Shown here one piece after another: positions 17,312-26,711 of a stretch of 64,000 nt of DNA. The DNA is from an uncultured Bacilli bacterium (lineage in GTDB: Bacteria > Bacillota_I > Bacilli_A > RF39 > UBA660). Position 1 is the stretch's first letter, and every line of letters starts with the position of its first letter. Where the stretch lies: assembly GCA_944332705.1 (NCBI GenBank), contig CALVKM010000001.1, positions 53,336-117,335 on the forward strand. Reading direction: 5' to 3'. The position numbers were made by a program, and so were the translations under genes. Below the pieces are notes generated by a model. It was not told where the DNA came from. It searched no databases and saw only the letters and a list, made by a program, of their open reading frames with translations.

Positions 17312-18338
17312 TTATAATCAAATTAAAACAATTAGATACATGGGTAATAAGAATAAATTATTAGATTTTATTATTCCTGAGATTAAAAAAATCACTAAAA
17401 AGGGCGAAATTATATGTGATTTAATGTCAGGAACGGGTGCTATTGCTTATGCTTTAAAAGATAAATATACAGTTTACACTAATGATATACAATACTATAG
17501 TTATATTATTAACAAAGCTATTATTGAAAACAATGAGATAACTATTGATAAAAACACAGCTATTTTAGATTTGGAAAAAAGTTTTTTGAAAAATCAAACA
17601 GAAAAAAAATACAATTTTTTTGAAAAAAACTTTACTGATACATATTTTTCTGGGCCACAATGCTGTGAAATTGATTCAATTAGGTATGCAATTGATCAGA
17701 TTAAAAATGAATATAAGAAAGATTTGTATTTAACTGCTTTAATGTTTTCAATGAGTAAGTGCGAATCTACATCTGGACATTTTGCTCAATATCTTCCTAA
17801 AGATCATAAAAGATTAGTTGAATTAAGAAAGAAAAGTATTTGGAAAGAAATGTTGATTAAATGTGATGATTTTAATTCTCTAGTTATGAGAGATTTTAAC
17901 AATAAATCATTTAATTTGGATTATAAAGAGTTATTTAAGCGCAAAGATTTTAAAGATGTATCATGTGTTTATATAGACACACCGTACACATGTGAACAAT
18001 ATTCAAGATTTTATCATGTTTTAGAAACTGTTACTAAATATGACAATCCGAAATTAGAGTTTAAAGCAAAGTATAGAACTGATAGGTTTATGTCAAACTT
18101 TTCATTAAGAACAAAAGTAAAACAAGAATTTAAAGATATGTTATCATTTTTATCAAAAGAAAATAAAAAAGTTGTTTTAAGTTATTCTACAAAGGGACTC
18201 GTTCCTATTGATGAGTTAGAATTTATTTTTTCAAAAACTTTTAACCATTATAAGTTGATTGAAAAGGATTATAAACATTCAACTCAAGGGAAGGGGTCTA
18301 TTAATATAAGCGAAGTATTATTTATTGCTTATAATTAA
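17304..18338 (+). CDS. Dam-like (D12 class) DNA adenine methyltransferase, DTPY variant
   Basis: A 344-residue protein. YMGNKNKLLDFI and ICDLMSGTGAIAYAL form the cofactor site, as in D12-class enzymes. The catalytic motif reads D225-T-P-Y instead of DPPY; Thr in position two is a tolerated but uncommon variant. ATG 17304 overlaps the previous stop (ATGAATAA), so translation is coupled; the upstream TTG-type start at 17271 is unlikely. Two different methyltransferases in one transcription unit suggest either two modified sites or modification of the two strands of an asymmetric site. Confidence 0.85.
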   Translation: MNNYNQIKTIRYMGNKNKLLDFIIPEIKKITKKGEIICDLMSGTGAIAYALKDKYTVYTNDIQYYSYIINKAIIENNEITIDKNTAILDLEKSFLKNQTEKKYNFFEKNFTDTYFSGPQCCEIDSIRYAIDQIKNEYKKDLYLTALMFSMSKCESTSGHFAQYLPKDHKRLVELRKKSIWKEMLIKCDDFNSLVMRDFNNKSFNLDYKELFKRKDFKDVSCVYIDTPYTCEQYSRFYHVLETVTKYDNPKLEFKAKYRTDRFMSNFSLRTKVKQEFKDMLSFLSKENKKVVLSYSTKGLVPIDELEFIFSKTFNHYKLIEKDYKHSTQGKGSINISEVLFIAYN

Positions 18339-18347
18339 GGAGGAAAT

Positions 18348-19541
18348 ATGAAAAAATATATTAAAATTGATAATGAGAATATTGAATTTAAAAATTTGCT
18401 TTCTGGTCCAGCTCAAGTTGGCAGAATCTTAAACTATATTATCTATGCTGGAGAGGGTTTATTAAGACATAAACCAGGTAGTAGAAACGATTCAATGGAA
18501 AATAATATTGGCAGTGCTTGGTGCATTGAATTTATGATAGGTTTAGGGTTGATAGAATTAGATTCAAAAATTGGTGATACTAATGTTTACAGAATCAGAC
18601 TTACTAGTTCTGGGGTTAGAATATATAATATATTAGTTGAAAATGCCCTTGGTCCAGATTTTAAACATGATAGTAACCCGGATAGGACTTTAGAATATTT
18701 AAAATCAAAAAAAGCTTTAAATATTGTTAATGTTTTTGAAGAAGTATTTAGAAATACAATTATATTTAAGGATTTATGTATTTTTCTAGATCTTGATAAT
18801 GTCAATACCGATGAAATAATAATTGGTAAAGAAGATTTTATGGAAGGAATATATGGAGAATTATGTGAATTCTACACAAACGCTCCATATGTAAGAAATG
18901 GAAATGGTGCAAGTACAGCTAGTAACAGAGTTCCTAGTTTACTTCAGTTACTTTATTTTTTAAAATATGCTTATCCTAAGGATGGCGAAATTCATTTTGT
19001 AAAAAAATCCCTTGTTAATGGTATTTTTGATGAAAACTATAAATTAGATATATCTGATGAACATCTAATATCAGAATATAAAAAAGAAGAAAAAATAATA
19101 GATAAATTAGCAAAAGAATTTGGAATTGCAGGAAATCATATTGTTAATGAAGTAGTTAGGTTATCGCAAACTCAATTAATTTTTAAAGAAAGATTAAAAA
19201 GAGAACATGGTTGTCGTTGTTGGCTATGCGGCATTGAAAATGAAACTCTATTGGTTGCGAGTCATATTCAAGATGCGTCTAAATCAAATATATATGAAAA
19301 GGCAGATAATAATAACGGACTGTTATTATGTGCTCAACATGATAAATTGTTTGATTCGGGCTTAATATCTTTTGATTTTCAAACCGGAAAGATAATGATA
19401 TCTAAATTACTAAGTGAGAATGATAGAAAATTAGCAAACATTAATGAAACTATGAAACTTGATGAAGAATTGATGAATGATGGTAGAAGAAAATATTTGA
19501 TATGGCATAACAATAATTTTTTATCTGGGAATAATGAATAA
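18348..19541 (+). CDS. HNH restriction-type endonuclease
   Basis: A 397-residue protein. The C-terminal domain is a zinc-stabilised HNH nuclease: C291-W-L-C294, LLVASH306, N323-GLLLC-AQH331 and KLFDSGLISF, the pattern of the HNH_2 family of restriction enzymes. The N-terminal 280 residues (AGEGLLRHKPGSRNDSMENN, then helical segments) have no family I know and could recognise the target or the partner helicase. GGAGG precedes the ATG, 9 nt after the DTPY methylase. With two methylases before and a SNF2 helicase after, it is probably the cleaving subunit of a restriction-like system. Confidence 0.85.
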   Translation: MKKYIKIDNENIEFKNLLSGPAQVGRILNYIIYAGEGLLRHKPGSRNDSMENNIGSAWCIEFMIGLGLIELDSKIGDTNVYRIRLTSSGVRIYNILVENALGPDFKHDSNPDRTLEYLKSKKALNIVNVFEEVFRNTIIFKDLCIFLDLDNVNTDEIIIGKEDFMEGIYGELCEFYTNAPYVRNGNGASTASNRVPSLLQLLYFLKYAYPKDGEIHFVKKSLVNGIFDENYKLDISDEHLISEYKKEEKIIDKLAKEFGIAGNHIVNEVVRLSQTQLIFKERLKREHGCRCWLCGIENETLLVASHIQDASKSNIYEKADNNNGLLLCAQHDKLFDSGLISFDFQTGKIMISKLLSENDRKLANINETMKLDEELMNDGRRKYLIWHNNNFLSGNNE

Positions 19542-19553
19542 TAGGTGGAATCC

Positions 19554-22406
19554 ATGAATAATAAATTCTTAGCAAAATGGTATATTAACCATCTAGATTG
19601 TAAACATTCTGGTTCTACTATTGATAGGATTTCGATGACTCTATTCAATTCTAAAATAAAGCTAACTCCCCATCAAATAGACGCTGCTCTGTTTGCGTTT
19701 AAATCTCCAATTAACAAAGGGGTATTATTAGCTGATGAAGTTGGTTTAGGTAAGACAATTGAAGCTGGAATTATTATTGCTCAGCTTAGACTGGAAAAAA
19801 AGGCAAATATTTTAATTATCGCTCCAGCATCTTTAATAAGACAATGGAATTACGAATTGTATGATAAATTTTTTCTTGAATCACAAATTATGGATAGAAA
19901 GATGTTCAGTAATTATATACGAAAGGGATTTATTAATCCATTTGATGTGTATAAAGGAATTACTATTTGTTCTTATCAATTTGCAAGTAGAAATTCGGGG
20001 TTGATTCATAATTCTAATTTTGAAATGGTAATCATTGATGAAGCACATAAATTAAGAAACTATTATACTGAAAAATCTATAATTGCAAATAATATAAAAC
20101 TTGCGACAGAAAACTTTAAAAAAGTATTGTTAACAGCAACACCAATTCAGAATTCTATAATGGACCTATATGGATTAACATCATTTATTGATGATAATAT
20201 ATTTGGTGATAAAACAATATTTAAATATAACTATGTAAAGAACTTTGATTTTGAAAAGGATGAATTAAGATCAAGATTAAAAAATTATATGCATAGAACT
20301 TTAAGAAGTCAAGTAACTCAATATATAAAATATACAAAAAGAATTGCGGAAACATTTTATTTTGTGCAAAATCCTAGTGAACAAGAATTGTATACAATGC
20401 TTCAAGATATTGTAGTTAATTCTGAACAACATCCATATATTATTCCAAGAAAACACAAGCATTTACTTTTATTAATAATGTCCAAACTAATGGGTTCTTC
20501 AATATATGCTCTTAAAGGAACTTTAGAAATTATTTTAAAAAGACTTTACGAATTAAAAAAAGGGCATGATTTGGATTTAATTGAGTATTTGAAAAATCAA
20601 GAATTAGTCAATGAAATAGAAGATTATGAATTGATGAATTCAGAGTCAAGTGGTGGTAAACTATCAGAACAAATTGATTTTGAAATATTAGATAATGAAA
20701 TTGAATATGTTAAAACTATGATTTTAAAAGCTGATAGTATTAAAAAAGAAAGTAAATATGATGCATTGTTAAATTCTTTGAATTATTCATTTTTGCATTT
20801 AAAGGAATTAGGCGCTAATAAAAAAGTCTTAATTTTTACTGAATCGAGAAGAACACAAGATTTTCTATATGAAACTTTAAAGAATGATGGTTATGATGGT
20901 GTATTATTATATAATGGTTCGAATAATGATGAAAAAAGCAAACAAATTTATAATGAGTGGATTAGCAGACCAGAAAATGCCGAAAAAAGAACAAATAGTA
21001 AAGATTTAAATATGCGAAGTGCTATACTTGATGAATTTAAAAATAATGGAACTATATTAATATCAACTGAAGCAGGAGCAGAAGGATTAAATCTACAATT
21101 TTGTTCATTGGTTATTAACTATGATTTACCGTGGAATCCGCAAAGAGTGGAACAAAGAATAGGAAGATGTCATAGATTTGGTCAAAAATTTGATGTAACA
21201 GTAATTAATTTTATTAATAATTCAAATAAAATAGAACAGAGAATTTATGAATTGTTAAGTGAAAAATTTTTATTATTTGATGAAATATTTGGGGCATCAG
21301 ATGAAGTCCTTGGAAAAATCAATAATGTAGAAAATTTAGAATATGCTATAGCTAATATTTATCAGAATTGCAGAACTGCTGAAGAAATAGATGCTGCCTT
21401 TGATAAAATTCAAGAGCAGTATGGAGATGAAATTAAAATTTCTATTGATAAAACTAAAAAAGATATAATTGATAATTTTGAAGAAGATATTCAAAAGTAT
21501 TTTGAGGATACAATTCAAACTGCAGAGGTAAAGATTAATTATCTTGAATCTATTTTTTTGAATTTGACTAAAATTGTATTAAAAGAGCATGCCGAATTTA
21601 ATGATCAAGAATATATTATAAATGTTAATAATTTAGATAACTATAATGGTATTTATAAATTATCATCTAGAAATGAAGATAATAAGTACATAGATTATAA
21701 TTTTAATACCAAACTTGGGAATTATGTTTTAAATACAGCAAGAAATATTTTGGAAGAAAAAGGAAAAATTATATTCAATGTATCGGATTATAAATATAAT
21801 TTAAGAGAAGTTGAGAATTTAAAAAACAAATCTGGTTTAATAAAATTGTGTAGTTATAATATTAAATCTTTTGATGATGAGAATTATTTGTTCTTTTCTG
21901 GCAGATTAGATGATGGCACATATTTACCAGATGATACAATTCAGAAAATGTTTAGAGTTAATGCTCAAGAACAATATATTGATATTGATATTATTAATAA
22001 TAAATTAAACGATTTAGTAGATGAGGATATAAAAATATATTCAAATAAAATATTCAATGAATCGTCCGAAAAAAATAATGAATACTTGAATAATGAGATA
22101 ATTAAAATTAATAATTGGGCTGAAGATAAAATTCAAGCAATTGAATTAGAAGTAGAACAAATGAGAAAACAAAGAAAAGAATTAAGAAAACTGTCTGATT
22201 TATCAACTAATTCAACAGATAAATTAAGAATTGAAACGGAAATTTTAAATTTAACAGAGAGAATATCTAAAAAATGGTTAGAATTGTCAAAAAATGAGGA
22301 AGCAGTTGAAGAAAAAAGAAATACAATGGTTGATTCTATAAAAAAAGAAAATATGAAAACATCCGAATTAAAAGTTATATTTACTGTAGAATTTGAGGTG
22401 GTATAG
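19554..22406 (+). CDS. SNF2/RapA-type helicase-translocase
   Basis: A 950-residue superfamily 2 ATPase. Motif I is ADEVGLGKT (residues 60-68), motif II DEAH within MVIIDEAHKLRNY, motif III TATPIQN; the second lobe has STEAGAEGLNLQFCSLV and the arginine-finger motif PWNPQRVEQRIGRCHRFGQ. A long charged coiled-coil-like C-terminus (about 820-900) follows. ATG 19554 fits the GGTGG at 19543-19547 better than the GTG at 19545. SNF2 proteins move on duplex DNA without unwinding it; a SNF2 translocase (DrmD) also occurs in class 1 DISARM, but DrmA, DrmB and DrmC are absent here. It probably scans or loads the HNH nuclease. Confidence 0.92.
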   Translation: MNNKFLAKWYINHLDCKHSGSTIDRISMTLFNSKIKLTPHQIDAALFAFKSPINKGVLLADEVGLGKTIEAGIIIAQLRLEKKANILIIAPASLIRQWNYELYDKFFLESQIMDRKMFSNYIRKGFINPFDVYKGITICSYQFASRNSGLIHNSNFEMVIIDEAHKLRNYYTEKSIIANNIKLATENFKKVLLTATPIQNSIMDLYGLTSFIDDNIFGDKTIFKYNYVKNFDFEKDELRSRLKNYMHRTLRSQVTQYIKYTKRIAETFYFVQNPSEQELYTMLQDIVVNSEQHPYIIPRKHKHLLLLIMSKLMGSSIYALKGTLEIILKRLYELKKGHDLDLIEYLKNQELVNEIEDYELMNSESSGGKLSEQIDFEILDNEIEYVKTMILKADSIKKESKYDALLNSLNYSFLHLKELGANKKVLIFTESRRTQDFLYETLKNDGYDGVLLYNGSNNDEKSKQIYNEWISRPENAEKRTNSKDLNMRSAILDEFKNNGTILISTEAGAEGLNLQFCSLVINYDLPWNPQRVEQRIGRCHRFGQKFDVTVINFINNSNKIEQRIYELLSEKFLLFDEIFGASDEVLGKINNVENLEYAIANIYQNCRTAEEIDAAFDKIQEQYGDEIKISIDKTKKDIIDNFEEDIQKYFEDTIQTAEVKINYLESIFLNLTKIVLKEHAEFNDQEYIINVNNLDNYNGIYKLSSRNEDNKYIDYNFNTKLGNYVLNTARNILEEKGKIIFNVSDYKYNLREVENLKNKSGLIKLCSYNIKSFDDENYLFFSGRLDDGTYLPDDTIQKMFRVNAQEQYIDIDIINNKLNDLVDEDIKIYSNKIFNESSEKNNEYLNNEIIKINNWAEDKIQAIELEVEQMRKQRKELRKLSDLSTNSTDKLRIETEILNLTERISKKWLELSKNEEAVEEKRNTMVDSIKKENMKTSELKVIFTVEFEVV

Positions 22407-23170
22407 TGAAAAAGGATGTATGGATAAAAGAGATAATGTCTTTAAGGGTTTCAAATTTATCACAAAAAGATATTACTAAAATTCTTATATTATTTTATTT
22501 AATTGAATATAAAAAGTTTAATACTATTATAAATATCAAAGATATTGCTAAATATATATATGAATTTTATATAGATAATCCTAATATATCTAAGCACAAC
22601 CCTAACTCTGTAATAAGAAATATAAACAAGTATAATATTGAAGATGTTTTTCAAATTGTTAGAATTGCATTGTATGATTGGAAAACAGACTATTCGGATG
22701 GTTGTTTATCTTTTACTGAAAATGAAGTGTTTGTAGAAATTGATAATATAGATGATAGATTCTATGCTACTTCAATATTGATTGCTAAAATGTTGTACAA
22801 AAAGGCTACAATGGATGATTTTAATTATTCTCCAAACCTATTTGAATTAAATCAAATAAATTCGTATAATCTTGATTATTTAAATAATACAAGATTAAAA
22901 AATAGAGTTTTGGAAGATATGGATTATTGTTGCTGCTGCGATAATACTGAAAAACTTTTCATTGTTAATATTTCTGATAATAACGACATGATTAATAACC
23001 CGTATAATTATGTTACTGTATGTTATGAACATTATAAATTGTTTTGTGAAAAATATTATCGATTTGAAAGTAATGGTCAAATAAAAATTTTTAAAGAACA
23101 TCCATTATTAAATAGTAATATGCATATTTCACAAAAAATTATGAAGAATAGAAAAATAGAAGTAGAATGA
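22406..23170 (+). CDS. Protein with degenerate HNH/zinc domain, partner of the helicase
   Basis: A 254-residue protein with a GTG start that overlaps the helicase stop by one base; GAGGTGG lies just before it. Residues 1-150 are helical. The C-terminal part (C175-x-x-C178, then LFIVNIS, NPYNYVTVCYEHYKLF) follows the layout of the HNH nuclease encoded at 18348 (C-x-x-C, LLVASHI, N-GLLLCAQHDKLF). The catalytic His position is occupied by Ile/Ser, while the downstream Asn, Cys and His remain. It looks like an inactive HNH paralogue kept for zinc folding or DNA binding. The alignment is by eye. Confidence 0.55.
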   Translation: MKKDVWIKEIMSLRVSNLSQKDITKILILFYLIEYKKFNTIINIKDIAKYIYEFYIDNPNISKHNPNSVIRNINKYNIEDVFQIVRIALYDWKTDYSDGCLSFTENEVFVEIDNIDDRFYATSILIAKMLYKKATMDDFNYSPNLFELNQINSYNLDYLNNTRLKNRVLEDMDYCCCCDNTEKLFIVNISDNNDMINNPYNYVTVCYEHYKLFCEKYYRFESNGQIKIFKEHPLLNSNMHISQKIMKNRKIEVE

Positions 23171-23190
23171 TTTATACTTCTATTTTATTA
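23158..23190 (+). terminator. Terminator of the methylase-helicase module
   Basis: ATAGAAGTA pairs with TACTTCTAT around a 10-nt loop holding the stop codon, followed by TTTTA. It closes the unit that begins at 16007. Confidence 0.75.
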
Positions 23191-23251
23191 TGTCATAAAA
23201 TGATAAATTTATTTTTACAACAAATTGTATATAATACAAATATAGTTGGAA

Positions 23252-23286
23252 GGAAATAGTTATATCGCATGGCTATTTTCTTTTTT
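23252..23286 (+). terminator. Hairpin with T-run in the leader region of the IetA-like gene
   Basis: GGAAATAG and CTATTTTC pair around a 13-nt loop, followed by TTTTTT. A TATAAT (23230-23235) lies 17 nt upstream, so the segment could make a very short RNA of about 45 nt. No good -35 is visible, so a stray terminator is equally possible. Confidence 0.45.
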
Positions 23287-23379
23287 GTTTTACCTAGGCA
23301 GATAAATTGATTGTATCATTGTATTTAATAATGGCCAAATACAATTTACATAAAAATGTTTCAAAAGTATTTACTTTGT

Positions 23380-23407
23380 CCCAAATATATTATATAATAT
23401 ATTTGGG
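23380..23407. promoter_or_regulatory. Perfect 28-bp palindrome over the promoter of the ATPase-protease pair
   Basis: CCCAAATATATTAT followed by its exact reverse complement, 14 + 14 with no spacer. A TATAAT (23393-23398) lies inside it, and its last GGG is the only ribosome-site-like sequence before ATG 23416. Binding of a dimeric repressor, or folding in RNA, would silence the gene. The IetA-like protein carries its own C-terminal HTH and is the obvious candidate to bind. Confidence 0.65.
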
Positions 23408-23415
23408 TGACAGTT

Positions 23416-24456
23416 ATGAAGAAGATGGATGTTATTAATTTAATTAAGTATTATACAGAAAAAAATGATAATGCATTTAGAGAAGAAGCTTATAAAATAG
23501 CTAGAGAATTTGATAAATCTGGAGATGTTCAACTAGCAGAATATATTATGGCTTTATTATCTGATGCTAATACATTTATACCTCAATCAAATGATTATTC
23601 ATCATCTTTTTTTGAAAAGATTTCTATTGTTAATTCTTCACTTCCTTTACCAGAAGCGATAAAGAATGATATTTTAGGAATTATAAATGCTATTGGTCAT
23701 AATTTAGGTATAAACAAATTCTTGTTTGAAGGAGCACCAGGAACTGGTAAAACCGAAAGCGTTAAGCATATTGCTAGAATATTAAATAGAGACTTATATA
23801 TAGCTAAGTTTGATTATATAATAGATAGTAAACTTGGTCAAACATCTAAAAATATATCCACGGCATTTTCAGAAATAAATAGTCTTCCGCATCCGGAGAA
23901 TGCTATTATTTTGTTTGATGAAATAGATGCTTTAGCAATGGATAGATTAAACAGTAATGATTTGAGAGAAATGGGTAGGGCAACTTCTACTTTATTAAAG
24001 GAATTAGATAATCTAATTCCAAATGTTATTTTAATAGCTACTACTAATTTGTTTCAAGCATTTGATAAAGCATTAACAAGAAGATTTGATGCTGTTATTA
24101 ATTTTAATCGTTATACAGAAGAAGATTTAATAGATGTTGCAGAATTTATTTTAAATGAATATTTAGAAAAAATTAATTGGGTAGCTAGAGATGTAAAATT
24201 GTTTCGCAAAATTATTGGGTTAATGAATCCTTTGATTTATCCAGGGGAACTAAAAAATATCATTAAAACTTGTTTAGCATTTAGTAATTCTGCTAATCCA
24301 TATGATTATTTAATAAGATTATATGAAACTATAACTTCTACGAAGATTAATGATAATATTAAATTATTACAAGAACAACATTTTACGGTAAGAGAAATAG
24401 AACATTTAACTGGAATATCTAAAAGTCAGGTTTCAAGGGGGTTAAAAAATGAATAA
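23416..24456 (+). CDS. ietA: IetA-like AAA+ ATPase with C-terminal HTH
   Basis: A 346-residue AAA+ ATPase: Walker A GAPGTGKT (106-113), Walker B ILFDEID (Asp168, Glu169), sensor LIATTN and arginine finger ALTRRFDA. The last 25 residues, TVREIEHLTGISKSQVSRGL, form a clear helix-turn-helix, so it may also bind DNA. The ATPase followed by an overlapping S8 protease matches the IetAS pair, first known from plasmid incompatibility and later shown to give phage defence. In that model the ATPase controls the protease. The start is taken as ATG 23416; GTG 23407 lies inside the operator. It overlaps the protease gene by 8 nt. Confidence 0.8.
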   Translation: MKKMDVINLIKYYTEKNDNAFREEAYKIAREFDKSGDVQLAEYIMALLSDANTFIPQSNDYSSSFFEKISIVNSSLPLPEAIKNDILGIINAIGHNLGINKFLFEGAPGTGKTESVKHIARILNRDLYIAKFDYIIDSKLGQTSKNISTAFSEINSLPHPENAIILFDEIDALAMDRLNSNDLREMGRATSTLLKELDNLIPNVILIATTNLFQAFDKALTRRFDAVINFNRYTEEDLIDVAEFILNEYLEKINWVARDVKLFRKIIGLMNPLIYPGELKNIIKTCLAFSNSANPYDYLIRLYETITSTKINDNIKLLQEQHFTVREIEHLTGISKSQVSRGLKNE

Positions 24457-26680
24457 TTTAATACAATTAAAAGGTAAATTAAATGAACGAAAAAGTTCTG
24501 GAGCGCCAGGAAGACCAACATTTTCTAAAGGGCAAAAAACTACTGTAGAAAAGTTATGCAGTTTAAAAAAGAATTTAGAAAAGCTTTATGACATATGGTC
24601 AAAAGATACAAAATTAAATGGGGCTTTAGTTAGTGTTTTTTATGATAGAACTGTGCCCAAAAGTAAAAGAATAAAGACTCTTTTATCATCTGGTTCTGAA
24701 TCATCTAATTTGTCAATAAGAGGGGCAAGATTTGAAAAAGGCACCGAAAAACATATTATAACCCATTTTGTTGATGTTAAAACTATTAAAATAAACATTG
24801 AAAAAATTGAAAAATGTATTAAAATTATTAAAGAATGCTTTGGAGATTATATAGATAGTGTTGGATTAAAAGATATTGATAAATATAGAAAAAATGTTGA
24901 AAAAGAAGGTATTTCTTTAACAACTTTTATGAATGTGGTAACAGATGCTAGTAATGTGGAAAAATTTGATATTTTAAATAATACAATAAATACTAATATA
25001 AGTGTTGATGATATTGTTAGCTTTTATGATGTTGATAGACCACTTGAAGAAGTTATGAATTACATAGGTTTAAGCGACGATGATTATTATAAAGTATATG
25101 AAAATAATATTAGGTTTAAAAATGTAAAAGCCATTAATAAATTTTGTAGTGAAGCCTCTTATTTAATAGCAATGAGTGTGGGCGATATGGCTGATTATAA
25201 TTTTGAAGATGTTTTTGGAGAAAGCGAAAATATTTATCCAATTCATATAAAAGATCCTAGTAATGAACCTACTATAGGTGTAATAGATACATTATTTGAT
25301 AAAAATGTTTATTTCCAAAAGTGGGTTGATTATCAAGATTTAGTTGATGATAGTATACCTAAGGATTATTTAGATTATGAACATGGTACTGCCGTTAGTT
25401 CAATAATTGTTGATGGCCCAACACTAAATCCAAAATTTGATGATGGATGCGGTAATTTTAAAGTAAGACATTTTGGAGTTGCTGTTCATGGCAAAAATAG
25501 TTCTATTACTATAATGCGTCATATAGAAAAAATAGTTGAAGAAAATCCAGATATTCATGTATGGAATTTATCTTTAGGATCAGAATTAGAGATAAATGAA
25601 AATTTTATTTCTCCAGCTGCAGCATTATTAGATAGGTTGCAATACGAAAGAAATGTTATTTTTGTTGTTGCAGGTACAAATGATTCAAAAGATACAAAAA
25701 TAAAAAAAATAGGTTCTCCAGCTGATTCTATAAATGGAGTAGTTGTTAATGCAATAGATTTTTCGGGCAATATTCCTTCATATGCACGGTGCGGGAAAGT
25801 TTTATCATTTTTTAATAAACCAGATATTGCCTATTATGGAGGAGATAATAATGCAGGATTTAGTGCATGCATTGGTACTGGCGAAAAAATAGTAATAGGT
25901 ACTTCTTTTGCGGCTCCTTGGATATCTAGAAAACTTGCTTATATGATAGATGTTTTAGGTTTAACTCGGGAAACAGCTAAAGCATTGTTGATTGATTCAG
26001 CTACAACTTGGGATAAATTTGATGAAAAAAAATCGGTATTTTTAGGTTATGGGCAAGTACCGATAAAAATAACTGATGTAATAAAATCTCCGAAAGATGA
26101 AATAAAATTTTACATAGAAGGTGTATCTAATTTGTATGATACCTATACTCATAATATTCCGGTTCCTTTATCTCAAGATAAATATCCTTTTATTGCTAAA
26201 GCAACACTATGTTATTTTCCCAAATGTTCTCGAAATCAAGGAGTTGATTACACTAATACAGAATTAGATATATATTTTGGAAGGATTGACAATAATGGCC
26301 AAATAAAGTCTATCAATGAAAATGCTCAATCAGAAGGTAAGTCAAAAGGAATTAAAGAGAGTTTGGCTAGAAAAGAATATCGAAAATGGGATAATGTTAA
26401 ACATATAACTCAAATATTAAAAAAAGGCATACGGCCTAAACAAAAATATGATAATATTATGTGGGGGTTAAGTATAAAATCTAAAGAAAGATTAGAAAAT
26501 AAAGATGGAGAAGGAATACATTTTAGTGTAGTAATAACTTTAAAAGAAATAAATGGTGTAAACAGAATATCTGAATTTATTAATCAATGTTCTCTTAGAG
26601 GTTGGTTAGTAAATGAAATTGATATTGATAATAGAATTGATATTTATAATATTGCTCAAGAAGAAATGGAATTTAAATAG
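24449..26680 (+). CDS. ietS: IetS-like subtilisin-family (S8) serine protease
   Basis: A 743-residue protein with the complete subtilase triad: Asp280 in TIGVIDTLFD, His312 in YEHGTAVSS and Ser486 in GTSFAAPW, with the oxyanion segment HVWNLSLGSE between them. There is no signal peptide, so it acts in the cytoplasm, unlike secreted subtilisins. The N-terminal 270 residues are unlike a propeptide and probably contact the ATPase; the C-terminal 200 residues form an extra beta-rich domain. GGGGG precedes ATG 24449. In the IetAS model, phage infection unleashes cleavage of host or phage proteins; the substrates are unknown. Confidence 0.87.
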   Translation: MNNLIQLKGKLNERKSSGAPGRPTFSKGQKTTVEKLCSLKKNLEKLYDIWSKDTKLNGALVSVFYDRTVPKSKRIKTLLSSGSESSNLSIRGARFEKGTEKHIITHFVDVKTIKINIEKIEKCIKIIKECFGDYIDSVGLKDIDKYRKNVEKEGISLTTFMNVVTDASNVEKFDILNNTINTNISVDDIVSFYDVDRPLEEVMNYIGLSDDDYYKVYENNIRFKNVKAINKFCSEASYLIAMSVGDMADYNFEDVFGESENIYPIHIKDPSNEPTIGVIDTLFDKNVYFQKWVDYQDLVDDSIPKDYLDYEHGTAVSSIIVDGPTLNPKFDDGCGNFKVRHFGVAVHGKNSSITIMRHIEKIVEENPDIHVWNLSLGSELEINENFISPAAALLDRLQYERNVIFVVAGTNDSKDTKIKKIGSPADSINGVVVNAIDFSGNIPSYARCGKVLSFFNKPDIAYYGGDNNAGFSACIGTGEKIVIGTSFAAPWISRKLAYMIDVLGLTRETAKALLIDSATTWDKFDEKKSVFLGYGQVPIKITDVIKSPKDEIKFYIEGVSNLYDTYTHNIPVPLSQDKYPFIAKATLCYFPKCSRNQGVDYTNTELDIYFGRIDNNGQIKSINENAQSEGKSKGIKESLARKEYRKWDNVKHITQILKKGIRPKQKYDNIMWGLSIKSKERLENKDGEGIHFSVVITLKEINGVNRISEFINQCSLRGWLVNEIDIDNRIDIYNIAQEEMEFK

Positions 26681-26711
26681 CAAAATCATTATATGGAGGA
26701 GTGATAAAAAA

